DNA from: Lumbricus rubellus
Lineage: Eukaryota; Annelida; Clitellata; Crassiclitellata; Lumbricidae
Length of the DNA stretch: 64,000 bases
NCBI GenBank assembly: GCA_945859605.1
Contig: OX243824.1
Coordinates: 27,465,640-27,529,639, forward strand
Reading direction: 5' to 3'
Numbering within the stretch: position 1 is the stretch's first letter; the number at the start of each line of letters is the position of its first letter. Below, piece after piece: positions 13,101-20,330 of this stretch. The notes under the pieces were generated by a model. It was given only the letters and a program-made list of their open reading frames with translations, was not told the origin of the DNA and did not search any database. Position numbers and translations under genes: made by a program.

Positions 13101-14186
13101 TAAAAAAGGCTAAAAAACACTCTGCTTCTCCTTGGCTTTCAAGCACATGGTTCTCGAATTTCATCTTCCTCTGACGGCTGACTATCCGCGCCTCAGATTT
13201 ACATTTCGGTTGACCTTGGGCGCGTCAAAAATTTGCTTTATAATAATAAAATATTACTGTAATCAGTCAAATATTCAAAAGATAAGTACGTAGCCTACGT
13301 TATGATAGAGAGGCAGCTTAATATGGTCTACAAACAATAATTATTGCAAAGTTTGGTCTTAAGTTCGTTAAGTAACGGCCTTGATACAGAGTTCCATAAA
13401 CGTTTTATAAGTCTTAAGCAATAGGCCACAATTAATTATTGAAGCGCTTATGTTTTAATGAACAGGAGGCCAATACAAAGACTTCGGCACAGTCGCTAAT
13501 GAATGAATTCAATTCAATTCATTTATTGTAACCATCAACAATTATTATTATTCATAGTAGCATGCTTCCCATAACATGATGGCAACAAAGAAGACCCTAA
13601 GATATGAATAGGCCTATCCCGCAAAAAGGGAAACCTATTTACTTGTGCTATTTTAACTGGCGGCTAGACGACTGGCGGCGTAGGCTGTAAACAGCATGAA
13701 GACATTGAAGAGACAAATCATGTAGTGAACTTCACTAATAAACACACAAAACGAAACAAATCAGTGCATACAATTTAATATAAGGTTAAATATCTTCGTA
13801 GTGATGAATCAAGTAGTCGCGTACGCAGCAGAATCGCAAGTGATGAACAACAGATATTTTTCTTGCAGAGTACAGTCGACATACTCAAAATCGACATTGA
13901 ATATTCCGAATGGGAGTCCCTCGAAGCGATCTTTCGTGAGGGCAGCCTACGAAAGGTCAAACAGCTGATGATTGAATTCCACACAATGGAAGTTCACGAG
14001 AGAAAGATTAGCAGCGTACGGAACTACGCCTACTACTGGAACATCTTGCGAGGACTTGATAAGCTCGGTTTCAAGGCGTGGCACTATCTACAAACTCCAA
14101 CTGGACACTACAAGTCTGCGCATACGGGAACAAAGCTGCCTTGCTGTGCTAACGTTTATTTTGTCAACACTGCACTACTGATCTGA
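4031..14186 (+). CDS. METTL24-like methyltransferase, six coding exons
   Basis: The gene resembles METTL24-type proteins: type II membrane proteins with a methyltransferase-like domain whose substrate is not established. Coding exons: 4031-4191, 4820-4993, 7337-7465, 9644-9718, 12037-12175, 13869-14186. All junctions have AG acceptors and GT donors and keep phase (2,2,2,2,0). The product is 331 residues, near the usual METTL24 length. A membrane segment lies at about 9-26. Family blocks come in order: DGGWDAC (132-138), CLVYSIG (149-155), EWSFD (159-163), AYDPT (176-180), then LKIDIEYSEW (232-241), LMIEFH and a CCxNVYFVN-type end. A likely acceptor at 3990-3991 suggests a 5' UTR intron. There are no in-frame stops, so it is probably functional. 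The least certain junction is the short exon 4 acceptor. Confidence 0.85.
4421..4523 (-). repeat. Antisense copy of METTL24-like exon 1 inside intron 1
   Basis: This stretch is the reverse complement of exon 1 bases about 4030-4120, including the membrane-anchor codons, with few substitutions and two small insertions (GGCCTA near 4456 and about ten bases near 4482). The primary transcript could fold into a roughly 90-bp stem with a loop of about 300 bases. Whether it has a function is unknown. Confidence 0.8.
4453..4460. repeat. TAGGCCTA scar, paired site 1
   Basis: The antisense exon copy reads CGATAGGCCTAATAATG where the exon (reverse-complemented) reads CGATAATAATG: TA has become TAGGCCTA. 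Confidence 0.7.
4530..4686 (+). mobile_element. LINE/SINE-like 3' tail ending in TTGAA repeats
   Basis: A segment ending AATAAAATGAATTGAATTG, the kind of short-repeat tail left by CR1/L2-type retrotransposition. It lies directly after the antisense exon copy. No coding part is visible. Confidence 0.4.
4820..4993 (+). CDS. METTL24-like exon 2
   Basis: Acceptor TTCTGCTTAG, donor GTGAGT; phase 2 in and out. Encodes the hydrophilic stem region, residues 54-111, ending GLFYK, which joins smoothly to the next exon. Confidence 0.75.
5332..5446 (-). repeat. Interspersed repeat with AATTGAATTG tail, copy 1
   Basis: This copy shares an AATTCAATTC tail, GTAGCCATCAACAA and GATGGCAACAAAGA with 13498-13640. 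It carries TAGCCTA at 5388-5394 where copy 2 has TA, and TA at 5430-5431 where copy 2 has TAGGCCTA. Confidence 0.7.
5388..5394. repeat. TAGCCTA scar, paired site 3
   Basis: CACATAGCCTAATCGGATGG here; CCCATAACATGATGG in the related repeat at 13568-13582. Confidence 0.6.
5447..5905 (-). repeat. Two minisatellites: CGACAACTCGTCTA and TCCAGCTTCTATTTC
   Basis: Four near-copies of CGACAACTCGTCTAC-like units (5447-5507) are followed by about six degenerate copies of a 65-75-base unit centred on ATCCAGCTTCTATTTC. The second family is the reverse complement of the one at 1780-2160. Confidence 0.65.
5930..6915 (+). mobile_element. Ty1/copia retrotransposon relic
   Basis: Translated pieces come in copia order. 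First a CMLKDADLPLQYW-like integrase segment near 5945, then an integrase C-terminal segment with FVGNARGTKGYRL and VYVSRDVLF (6124-6420). Last is an RNase H segment with LSSTEAEYIAVTEAAQ, RTKHNGTKYHF and ADLLTKPLE (about 6540-6900). Reverse transcriptase is missing and stops and frameshifts separate the pieces. No LTRs were recognised. It lies in intron 2 of the METTL24-like gene, in sense orientation. Confidence 0.8.
7337..7465 (+). CDS. METTL24-like exon 3
   Basis: Acceptor GTTTCTCCAG, donor GTACGA; phase 2 in and out. It carries DGGWDAC and the start of CLVYSIG, diagnostic of the family. An alternative acceptor at 7355 would break the phase. Confidence 0.8.
7617..7840 (+). mobile_element. 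tRNA-derived SINE-A, copy 1
   Basis: It has a tRNA-like head with a B-box-like CTCGAATCC, then the family body (TCCTTCACTCGCAATTGCTC, CGTGAAACTCCGA, GTCCGCGC, GGGAGCGCCTCTGAGTAG). It matches 9755-10003 and the reverse complement of 60088-60317. Confidence 0.75.
7854..8385 (-). mobile_element. Helitron-like 3' end with C-rich minisatellite
   Basis: Read on the minus strand it ends in the hairpin CCCGGGCAACGCCGGG, eight bases, then CTAG followed by T. Inside, 7905-8130 is a degenerate repeat of GCTCACCGCTCCCAC. The right limit is a guess. Long open frames here arise from C-rich composition. Confidence 0.55.
8390..9600. other. Intronic sequence, no gene seen
   Basis: AT-rich intron 3 of the METTL24-like gene. 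TAGGCCTA sits at 9097-9104 and again near 9394. No domain or transposon end was recognised. Confidence 0.5.
9644..9718 (+). CDS. METTL24-like exon 4
   Basis: A 75-base exon with donor GTAAGT. It encodes MGGEWSFD and CLDMAYDP. The acceptor is the CAATAG ending at 9643, the only one that keeps phase 2 and completes the YSIGMGGEWSF motif across the junction. Confidence 0.75.
9755..10003 (+). mobile_element. tRNA-derived SINE-A, copy 2
   Basis: It has perfect pol III boxes: TAGTGTAGTGG (A box) and GGTTCGAATCC (B box). The body matches the other copies except for an insertion near 9862-9880 that contains TAGGCCTA (9869-9876). Intron 4 of the METTL24-like gene, sense orientation. Confidence 0.85.
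10118..10323 (+). CDS. Possible orphan exon with a membrane segment
   Basis: An open stretch follows a fair acceptor (CTCATCTTACAG) and encodes a basic lead, a hydrophobic segment (HIYIIIAIIGLVFLIGLPI) and a polar tail of about 35 residues before a stop. It resembles the start of a type II Golgi protein. There is no clear start codon, no partner exon and no homologue I recognise. It lies in intron 4 and may be chance. Confidence 0.2.
10341..10800 (+). repeat. Tandemly duplicated transposon-end sequence
   Basis: Two units about 208 bases apart share TATTTCAAACAGA, CACTTTTAGTGAGGCCAC and TTTTTTGACGATTCAAAAAC. The left edge, TACAAGGTGAGCCATAAAAA, resembles the ends of Tc1/mariner-type elements such as the one at 62511. 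No transposase is left. Confidence 0.55.
10800..12036. other. Intronic sequence, no gene seen
   Basis: Intron 4 of the METTL24-like gene. A short (AT)n run lies near 10880-10905. Nothing else was recognised. Confidence 0.5.
12037..12175 (+). CDS. METTL24-like exon 5
   Basis: Acceptor GTCTTTTCAG, donor GTACGT, leaving in phase 0. It encodes LGKQDH, LLWFYNTGLG and KWKLRTFGKLL, matching the middle of the family domain, where a GLG motif precedes the KIDIE block. Confidence 0.8.
12740..13240 (+). mobile_element. CR1-like LINE C-terminal relic
   Basis: Frame-broken peptides match the end of CR1-type reverse transcriptase ORFs: WLPVQYSIKFKLACLTYSA, the family's 'WLPV..RI.FK' block, and then AFHAPAPKEWNRLPLYLRSS, the family's 'RAF..A.P..WN.LP..LR' block. 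Stops interrupt it. Intron 5 of the METTL24-like gene. Confidence 0.7.
13498..13640 (-). repeat. Interspersed repeat with AATTGAATTG tail, copy 2
   Basis: Partner of 5332-5446. It has TAGGCCTA at 13609-13616 where copy 1 has TA, and TA at 13572-13573 where copy 1 has TAGCCTA. Confidence 0.7.
13609..13616. repeat. TAGGCCTA scar, paired site 2
   Basis: ATGAATAGGCCTATCCCGC here; ATGAATATCCCGC in the related repeat at 5424-5436. Confidence 0.7.
13869..14186 (+). CDS. METTL24-like exon 6, terminal
   Basis: Acceptor TTTTTCTTGCAG. It encodes the LKIDIEYSEW block, LMIEFH, and the C-terminus ending at TGA 14184-14186. This is the most conserved part of the protein and is intact. Confidence 0.85.
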   Translation, partial: STVDILKIDIEYSEWESLEAIFREGSLRKVKQLMIEFHTMEVHERKISSVRNYAYYWNILRGLDKLGFKAWHYLQTPTGHYKSAHTGTKLPCCANVYFVNTALLI

Positions 14187-14465
14187 TGTCAGTGTACAGT
14201 GTTACTCGTAACTGATTACTGCACAGTCGCGAGGTGATGACGGGAGTTTGTCATCCACGGGGTTTAATTCTGTATGAATGCTTTATTAATTTATGTTATG
14301 GTCTCATTGGTTCTCATAGTTTTGAAGCTGTGGATTGGGCTAAATAGTTTAATAATATGGGTCCTGCAGTAAGGCAAGAGGTCGTGGAAAATAGACACAG
14401 AGAAAAATACAAAGGCTGGGAGGGAATGAAGGGGAGAGACAGACATACAGACACAAGTAATAGGC

Positions 14466-16737
14466 CAGTGGCGTAGCAAGGCTTTTGGGGGCCCTTGTGC
14501 AGGGCTTCGGTGGTGGGCCCTTTCATTACTTGAACCTCCTCGACTTCAACCAAAAAGCCTGTGCAAAAACGCCTGGCTCTTTTTCAATAGTCTCTATTTG
14601 TATTATTTCGAACCCGAAGTTAAGTAAAAATTAAATCATTACAATTTTAATTATTTTCTCCCGTTAGTCTTTTTAATCATTTTCTATTTCTTCATGCTAC
14701 AAGAGAAAATTCAATTAGAGTAGGTCTACTTGACCAAATTTATCAAAAAACAATGCGTCATCTGTTGAAGTATGAATTATTATCATCATCCACGCTTAAA
14801 TTCTGTCGAATAGTTGGGTTAGTTGATTAAAAAGAAACAATAGTCCTAGGCCTATAATCATGGGCGCCCGCAGGATTTTTTGCAGGGGGGGGGGGTCAGT
14901 CGACTCGGTCGTGGCCAGAGGAGTTAAGATACAAAATAATGCCATTAAAACCAAGCAACTCACACAACTATAGGCCTACATTATCTCAATGTAACGTAAT
15001 ATAATATTTATAAGCCTTTTATAACAAAACGAAAAAGTCTTTAAACAGTTTTCGACTTTGATATAGGCTATGGCATATATTATTCATGTATTTTAGGCCT
15101 AATCATAGAAAAAAGTCAATAACACTATAACTAACTGTACTAACTATAATAGACTAACAGTACCATGCAGGGACGTCATTTCTTTATTTCCAGGGTGCAG
15201 AAAATTTCAGGGGCAAAACTTCGTCAGCTTGTAATTTTATATTAATTAAGTCTACATGAGCAAGAACCTGTAGGCTAGTTGATTGATCAAATATTATGTT
15301 TTCTTCTTGTTCTTATATATTTCTTACCATATGTTTGATTCAGTTAGGCTATGGTAATTATTTTAAATGCTATAGTACTTGAGATACAATTTTAAATACT
15401 AGCAAAGTATTTTGTACTTGCATTGATAGCACAATAGAATGACTGTAGGCCTAACAAAAGAGCATTCCTTGTCACTTTTCTGCAAAATTTCTGATGGCAG
15501 TGTTAAAAACAAGACTATAGTCTCAAAGCTCAACCTGACCAGATCTAGAAGATCTTGTAAGGTTGTAATGAGACATTATATACCTTTAAAATTTAATTCT
15601 GTCATCTTCAGGCGTAAATCAGGCTCTTCATCTTGCTAAATAATCTTATTGCAGAGGTTACCGGTACTTCTGATTGAATTGTCTACAGTTGGCCTATTGT
15701 AAGCTGGCAAACATTTATAAATTACTTGGATTTAATTTTTACTATGTTAAAAAGTTATGCAGATTCAATGGGCACATCCATAATTTACCGTATGTTAAGA
15801 GGGCAAATCTTCCATTTCTGTTATGAGGTCCTGACCATTAAGGTCTGCTTATCCGTTCAACGTTATCTCATGAAATTTTGGAATCATATTCTTGGTCTAA
15901 TTCTCTAAATATTCGGAAAATTGTAGCGTGATATGTTATCAGGCATTAGAGATACATGAAAAACAATTTGGCTTACTTTTTTGAACCACGGTGTACATAA
16001 TTATGACTGAGTAACGGGTTAAAGTAGTACCCAATATGTAGAGATAACCACAAGATATAGGCTACCCCAAAGTTGGTGAAGTAAAAGAACACAATGACTA
16101 TTGGGCAAGCTGTCCCGTTTAACCACTAACATTTGCCCAGAAAGTGCTATTGCTAATATTTTGTCATGCTTTCCAGGGGGGGTCACGCGACCCCTCTTGA
16201 CCTATGCTGCGGGCGCCCATGCCTATAATAAATTGGTATAATGTGAAGTGTCTCGGTTGCTACGATAATATTTATTGAATTCAAAGGTCTAAAAGAAGAA
16301 GCCAAAAATTCCGAAATGTAAAATTTTTCACTTGGACGAATTCCTTTGCGCAAACATAATTAATTGAGATGCATTCGTGTCTGAATCCTTTGTTAATGCA
16401 GCTGGTATAAGCTTACCACCACCACAGTTTCCGAAGCGCTTCACTGCTCGGTGTCAATATCCACAACCACCTCAGCACTAATCATTAGGCCTACTGTAGC
16501 AGTACATGTAGGTTTGATTACACTCTGAAAATTCTGAATGTAAAAACTTGACTCTCACCACCAGGGGCCCCTAGTGCAATCTGCACAATCAATTGCAATG
16601 CTACCGCCGTACATGTAGATATGAGCACATTCTGAATAATAATTATTCTTTAAAAATTACTCTGACGGCCGGGGGCCCTCAACAGCCGGGGGCCCTTGTG
16701 CACTGCACAACCTGCACTACCTATTGCTGCGCCACTG
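14466..16737. mobile_element. Outer TIR element, CAGTGGCGTAGC family
   Basis: The left end is CAGTGGCGTAGCAAGG followed by GGGGGCCCTTGTGCAGGGC. The right end has GGGGGCCCTTGTGCACTGC and then GCTGCGCCACTG, the inverted partner. A convincing target duplication was not found. It is expanded by the nested element 14859-16221. hAT-like by terminus; no transposase seen. Confidence 0.5.
14859..16221. mobile_element. hAT-like element nested in the outer element
   Basis: Termini CATGGGCGCCCGCAGG and GCTGCGGGCGCCCATG are inverted, and the element is flanked by an exact 8-bp target duplication CCTATAAT (14851-14858 and 16222-16229). The 1363-bp interior has no recognisable transposase. Bases about 15815-16005 match 37745-37935 in inverted orientation, so a second repeat is embedded. 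Three TAGGCCTA octamers are inside. Confidence 0.8.
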
Positions 16738-16974
16738 CCACTGGCCATGTGTCAGTCGCCTGACAGAATGCGAGAACTTGACTCCCGGGGTAGAAAGAAA
16801 TTAGTTGCCGGGCTGGCCTGTCTGTTAGTAGTCCAAACCCCGGCGACCACTAAAACAGCAATTACAAAAATCAAGTCGGTCATCAGTGACTTTGTCATTT
16901 ACTCCATTTTACAAAAGTGTATTAATTCAGTTGAGTTCCCGCGGGCCACTTGAAATCACTCCGCGGGCCGCACG

Positions 16975-17175
16975 TTGGACAGCACTGGGTTAAAATGTCC
17001 GACGTCGCCATTCTTCTCGACGTTGGACCCTTCTTCGAGCTTTCCATATCCATTAAATTTTGTCATCACACATTCCAGAATCATATGTCGTGGTCATCCT
17101 CTTGTTCGCTTCCCTTTCATTTTTCCTTCAAGACCTTTCGTAGCGCTGAGTCTGCCTTTCAGCCTGTGCTTTTTC
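16975..17175 (+). repeat. Interspersed repeat shared with 32165-32365
   Basis: About 190 bases containing AAAATGTCCGACGTCGCCAT and CCATATCCATTAAATTTTG recur in reverse complement at 32165-32365. This is probably part of an unclassified retroelement. It ends just where the METTL24-like fragment begins. Confidence 0.75.
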
Positions 17176-17401
17176 AATTAACGTCTCTATCGAACGTGAA
17201 GCAACTTGGGATAGAAGTGCACATTGGTAGAACTGATACGAAAAGCTTAGTCGGCGTGTACAAGACACTTAAGCAGCTAGAAGACCAGGGGTTCCGCAGG
17301 TGGTACTTTAGTCGAATTTGTATAACCTGAAGAAGACTAAGAACCGATTCAGAAGCTGCTATTAAGAAATGGCCTACATAAACTCCAAATTTATAAAGTA
17401 G
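17176..17401 (+). pseudogene. METTL24-like C-terminal fragment, broken
   Basis: The frame starts SLSNVKQLGIEVHIGR and runs to LKQLEDQGFRRWYF, the family's last-exon pattern. After a frameshift near 17320 it continues NLKKTKNRFRSCY, stop, EMAYINSKF, matching the usual CCYEMxYxN end. It therefore carries one frameshift and one in-frame stop and lacks all upstream domain blocks. The sequence differs from exon 6 of the intact gene, so it comes from a different paralogue. Confidence 0.75.
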
Positions 17402-17576
17402 CATTTTGACCGTGCTACTAATAGAACGCCTTTAGGATCTATCTAGGCTCATGACCAGGGTTTTAATCAAGGTTGTACGCGGTTGCGGGTATACGGGGTA
17501 TACTTACCTCTGAGAAAAAACGGCATCGTACACTCACCTCCCGAAAACCAGCTAGTACCTCAGAGCAAAAAATAAA

Positions 17577-17719
<143 letters not shown>

Positions 17720-17908
17720 AGACCTGTTACCTCTTCCAGCGCTTCTCTACTATCATTCAGCGCTTTAATGCGGTGGCTTTCAGGAGAACTTTTACCCAAA
17801 TCTTGACGAAGATGAGGCCGTTCCAGAGTAACATCATTTCCATCTCCGGATATTATTTTGAACACCTGAGGGATCATAAATACCTCGAGTAAAAAAAAAA
17901 AAAAATAT

Positions 17909-17998
17909 TAATAATAATAATAATGATGAAAATGATGATGATAATGATGATAATGATGATAATGATAATGATAATGAAAATGATAATGATAATAATAA
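17909..17998. repeat. Mixed AAT/GAT microsatellite
   Basis: Interrupted AAT, GAT and GAAAAT units after a poly-A run at about 17890. Non-coding. Confidence 0.9.
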
Positions 17999-18470
17999 AT
18001 TCCTAAATTGAACAATCCGGTTGACAGACCGAAATGCGGCAATAGGTTACAGTGTACAATTATGCAGTTTAAACAATTCACAAGAACGCAGATCACAGAG
18101 TAGGCTACGTAATTCCTAACTACATGTATGCTACCAACTGAACAGACAGCCTGCAATACAAGTGGCGATACTGGCGCATAATATAATTGGTATTATTTTG
18201 TTTTTCGTATCTGCACCATGAACGTCTCTTGTTTCTTTTCAGCTCTTAGGTCGATACTCCTTCGGAAGTTTAACTGATTAAAGTTTTTAAATTGAATTTA
18301 TAATACCTGTTTCTACTGCTGCGTTCATTCAAGTTATATATAAAGAAGTGCCTGGACGCTCCTTAATTTTCCCGTGTGTGCTGGCGAAATAAGTGGCAGC
18401 ACGGTGTTCATATTTGAAAATAAGTTCCTGGACGACGTCCATGACCGTCCAGTCACACTTTAAGCCCTGT

Positions 18471-18995
18471 ATATGCAGATGACACGCAGGCATATCTGCA
18501 CTGCCCTTCACTCGCAGACATTAAGGCCTCTCGCACCATGCAACGAGCAATGGGGAGCTCCCACAGATTGGATGTCCTCAAACCGACTCCGCCTCAACGC
18601 CCAAAATACCCATTCATTTGGTTGGGCAATAGGCAACAGCTGGCTAAGCTCAACCTGAGCGTTCTCTCTTCTCAATTCCCATCCATGACTTTTTCTTCGG
18701 TGGTGCGTGACCTCGGGGTGCTCCTGGATTCTGAACTCACTCTTGTATTTCATATAGATCAGGTGTGCCTCAGCTGCTACTACCATCTGCGGCAGCTCAG
18801 GGTCATTGCTCGCTCTTTCACTTCTAAAACTGCAGTGTCCCTTGTTCATTCTTTTGTGCCGAGCCGACTCGACTACCTCGCCTCAATCTTTGCTAGTCTC
18901 CCGCGGGTCGGATTGTTGGCGGGTTCACAAGTCCGATCGTGTATCCCAATATATTCGAGATATCTTACACTGGCTTCCTTTCCTGCAGCGCATAC
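18471..18995 (+). mobile_element. CR1-like LINE reverse transcriptase relic
   Basis: The catalytic YADD (18472-18483) opens a stretch reading YADDTQAYLH. Frame changes follow, then VRDLGVLLDSELT, YYHLRQLRVI and FVPSRLDYLASI. These are the standard CR1 blocks after the active site and match the LINE at 29477-30640. It is truncated at both sides and broken. Confidence 0.8.
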
Positions 18996-19064
18996 ATAAT
19001 TAAATTTAACCTGTCATCACCAATCAACGATCGCCGGCTATGAACTTTAAAATTATATGATTGG

Positions 19065-19240
19065 ATGTGGCAGACGTATGCAAAAGGTTTGTATGCAAAA
19101 GGTATTGTATGCAAAAAGGAATTAGGCCTATATGCAAAAAGTGTTTTATTCAAAAAGATATGTTATGCAAAAAGTAGTTCCGCCAGCGTGTGGTATGCAA
19201 AAGGTGGCATGTATGTGTGTGTATGTGTGCAAAAGGTGCG
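19065..19240 (+). repeat. TATGCAAAAAGG minisatellite
   Basis: About eight imperfect copies of a 15-20-base unit around TATGCAAAAAGG. Confidence 0.7.
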
Positions 19241-19478
19241 CGCGGTAGCAGTGGTAGTAGCAGCAACTGTTTGGAGCAGCATCAGCGGTAGCGACAATGA
19301 CCAATTTAAAAATACAGTATAATGTAAGTAGTTGTATAACCATAGGTATTGGCTCAGAAGTATGAAAAAATTAGCAAACTTTAAAAACATTGAATTAAAA
19401 AATATCTATAGGGTGTCTCGATAGGTCGTGAACGATTTTGAATGCAGATAATATATGTTATACACAATATAATGTGGA

Positions 19479-19536
19479 AAGGGGGAAGGGGAGGGGGAGG
19501 GGATGGGGACGGGGAGGGGAAGGGGGAGGGGCACTG
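19479..19536 (+). repeat. G-run tract, quadruplex-prone
   Basis: More than eight runs of four or five G separated by one to three bases. By composition it could form G-quadruplexes on the plus strand. Confidence 0.75.
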
Positions 19537-19544
19537 GCATTTGC

Positions 19545-19808
19545 TATTAGGCCTAACACAAGTAATAGCCGTACACCCGACAGAATAAACACAAGTCTTT
19601 GAAAAACTCTATGATGCCATAACATTGTTTTAAGTGAGCCTTCAGGATAGGCCTAAGTCTGCAAACGGGCAAATTTTAAATTCGACTGAAAAATCACTGC
19701 ATGCAGTTATGACACTTAACTTTATCTGTCTCACTCATGCAGCATTCGTGTTTTTTCTGTCGGGTGTACGGTTATTACTTGTGTTAGGCCTAATAGCAAA
19801 TGCCAGTG
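19545..19808. repeat. Inverted repeat with about 60-base arms
   Basis: The left arm (from GGCACTGGCATTTGC) and the right arm (ending GCAAATGCCAGTG) are near-perfect reverse complements, with about 150 bases between. Both arms contain TAGGCCTA. It may be a small MITE, but no target duplication was seen. Confidence 0.65.
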
Positions 19809-19925
19809 ATTAGACTTGGGTAATCTTGATCGCAAGAAATCAGTTAAAGATATCGGCCTTACAAGACCAAACAGGGGTCCATGCGGGACCTATGCACACG
19901 GGCCCAAGAAAAGCTAGCTACGCCA

Positions 19926-19966
19926 CTGCATATCCGATTGCTCTTATTTCATATCTTTTGGGGATT
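19926..19966 (-). pseudogene. 40-bp copy of a B4GALT-like coding segment
   Basis: The stretch around TGCATATCCGATTGCT and ATATCTTTTGGGG repeats coding bases 20693-20732 of the neighbouring gene (the PKRYEIIAIGYA region) with two or so differences. It begins exactly where a CAGTGGCGTAGC-type transposon end (GCCACTG) stops. It is far too short to function. Confidence 0.65.
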
Positions 19967-20330
19967 CGTGTGTTTTATGTTTAGTCGACTGTTTGCTGCT
20001 TAATATTGTCAACATGCAATCATTTAATTTGAATGTAGGCCTATTTAAAATACTATTACGACTGTCCTGTAACATTTCGAAAAAATTGATTTTGTTTAAA
20101 TTTCGTTTTTAAACATTTTCTAATTTTAAAGCTTGTTGGGGAACATCTTCGAGAACGAATTTGATATAAATATGTTATTTTGCATTATCACTCTAACAAC
20201 TCCACAACAGTGTCAAAAAGTTAGTCTTGGTCTACATGTATATTTCTTTGTTCCGAGAAGTTCAAATCAAACGAACATGAGATTACATAAATTACATGGT
20301 TTTAAAATATTCCTGTGATTGTCCTGTTCC

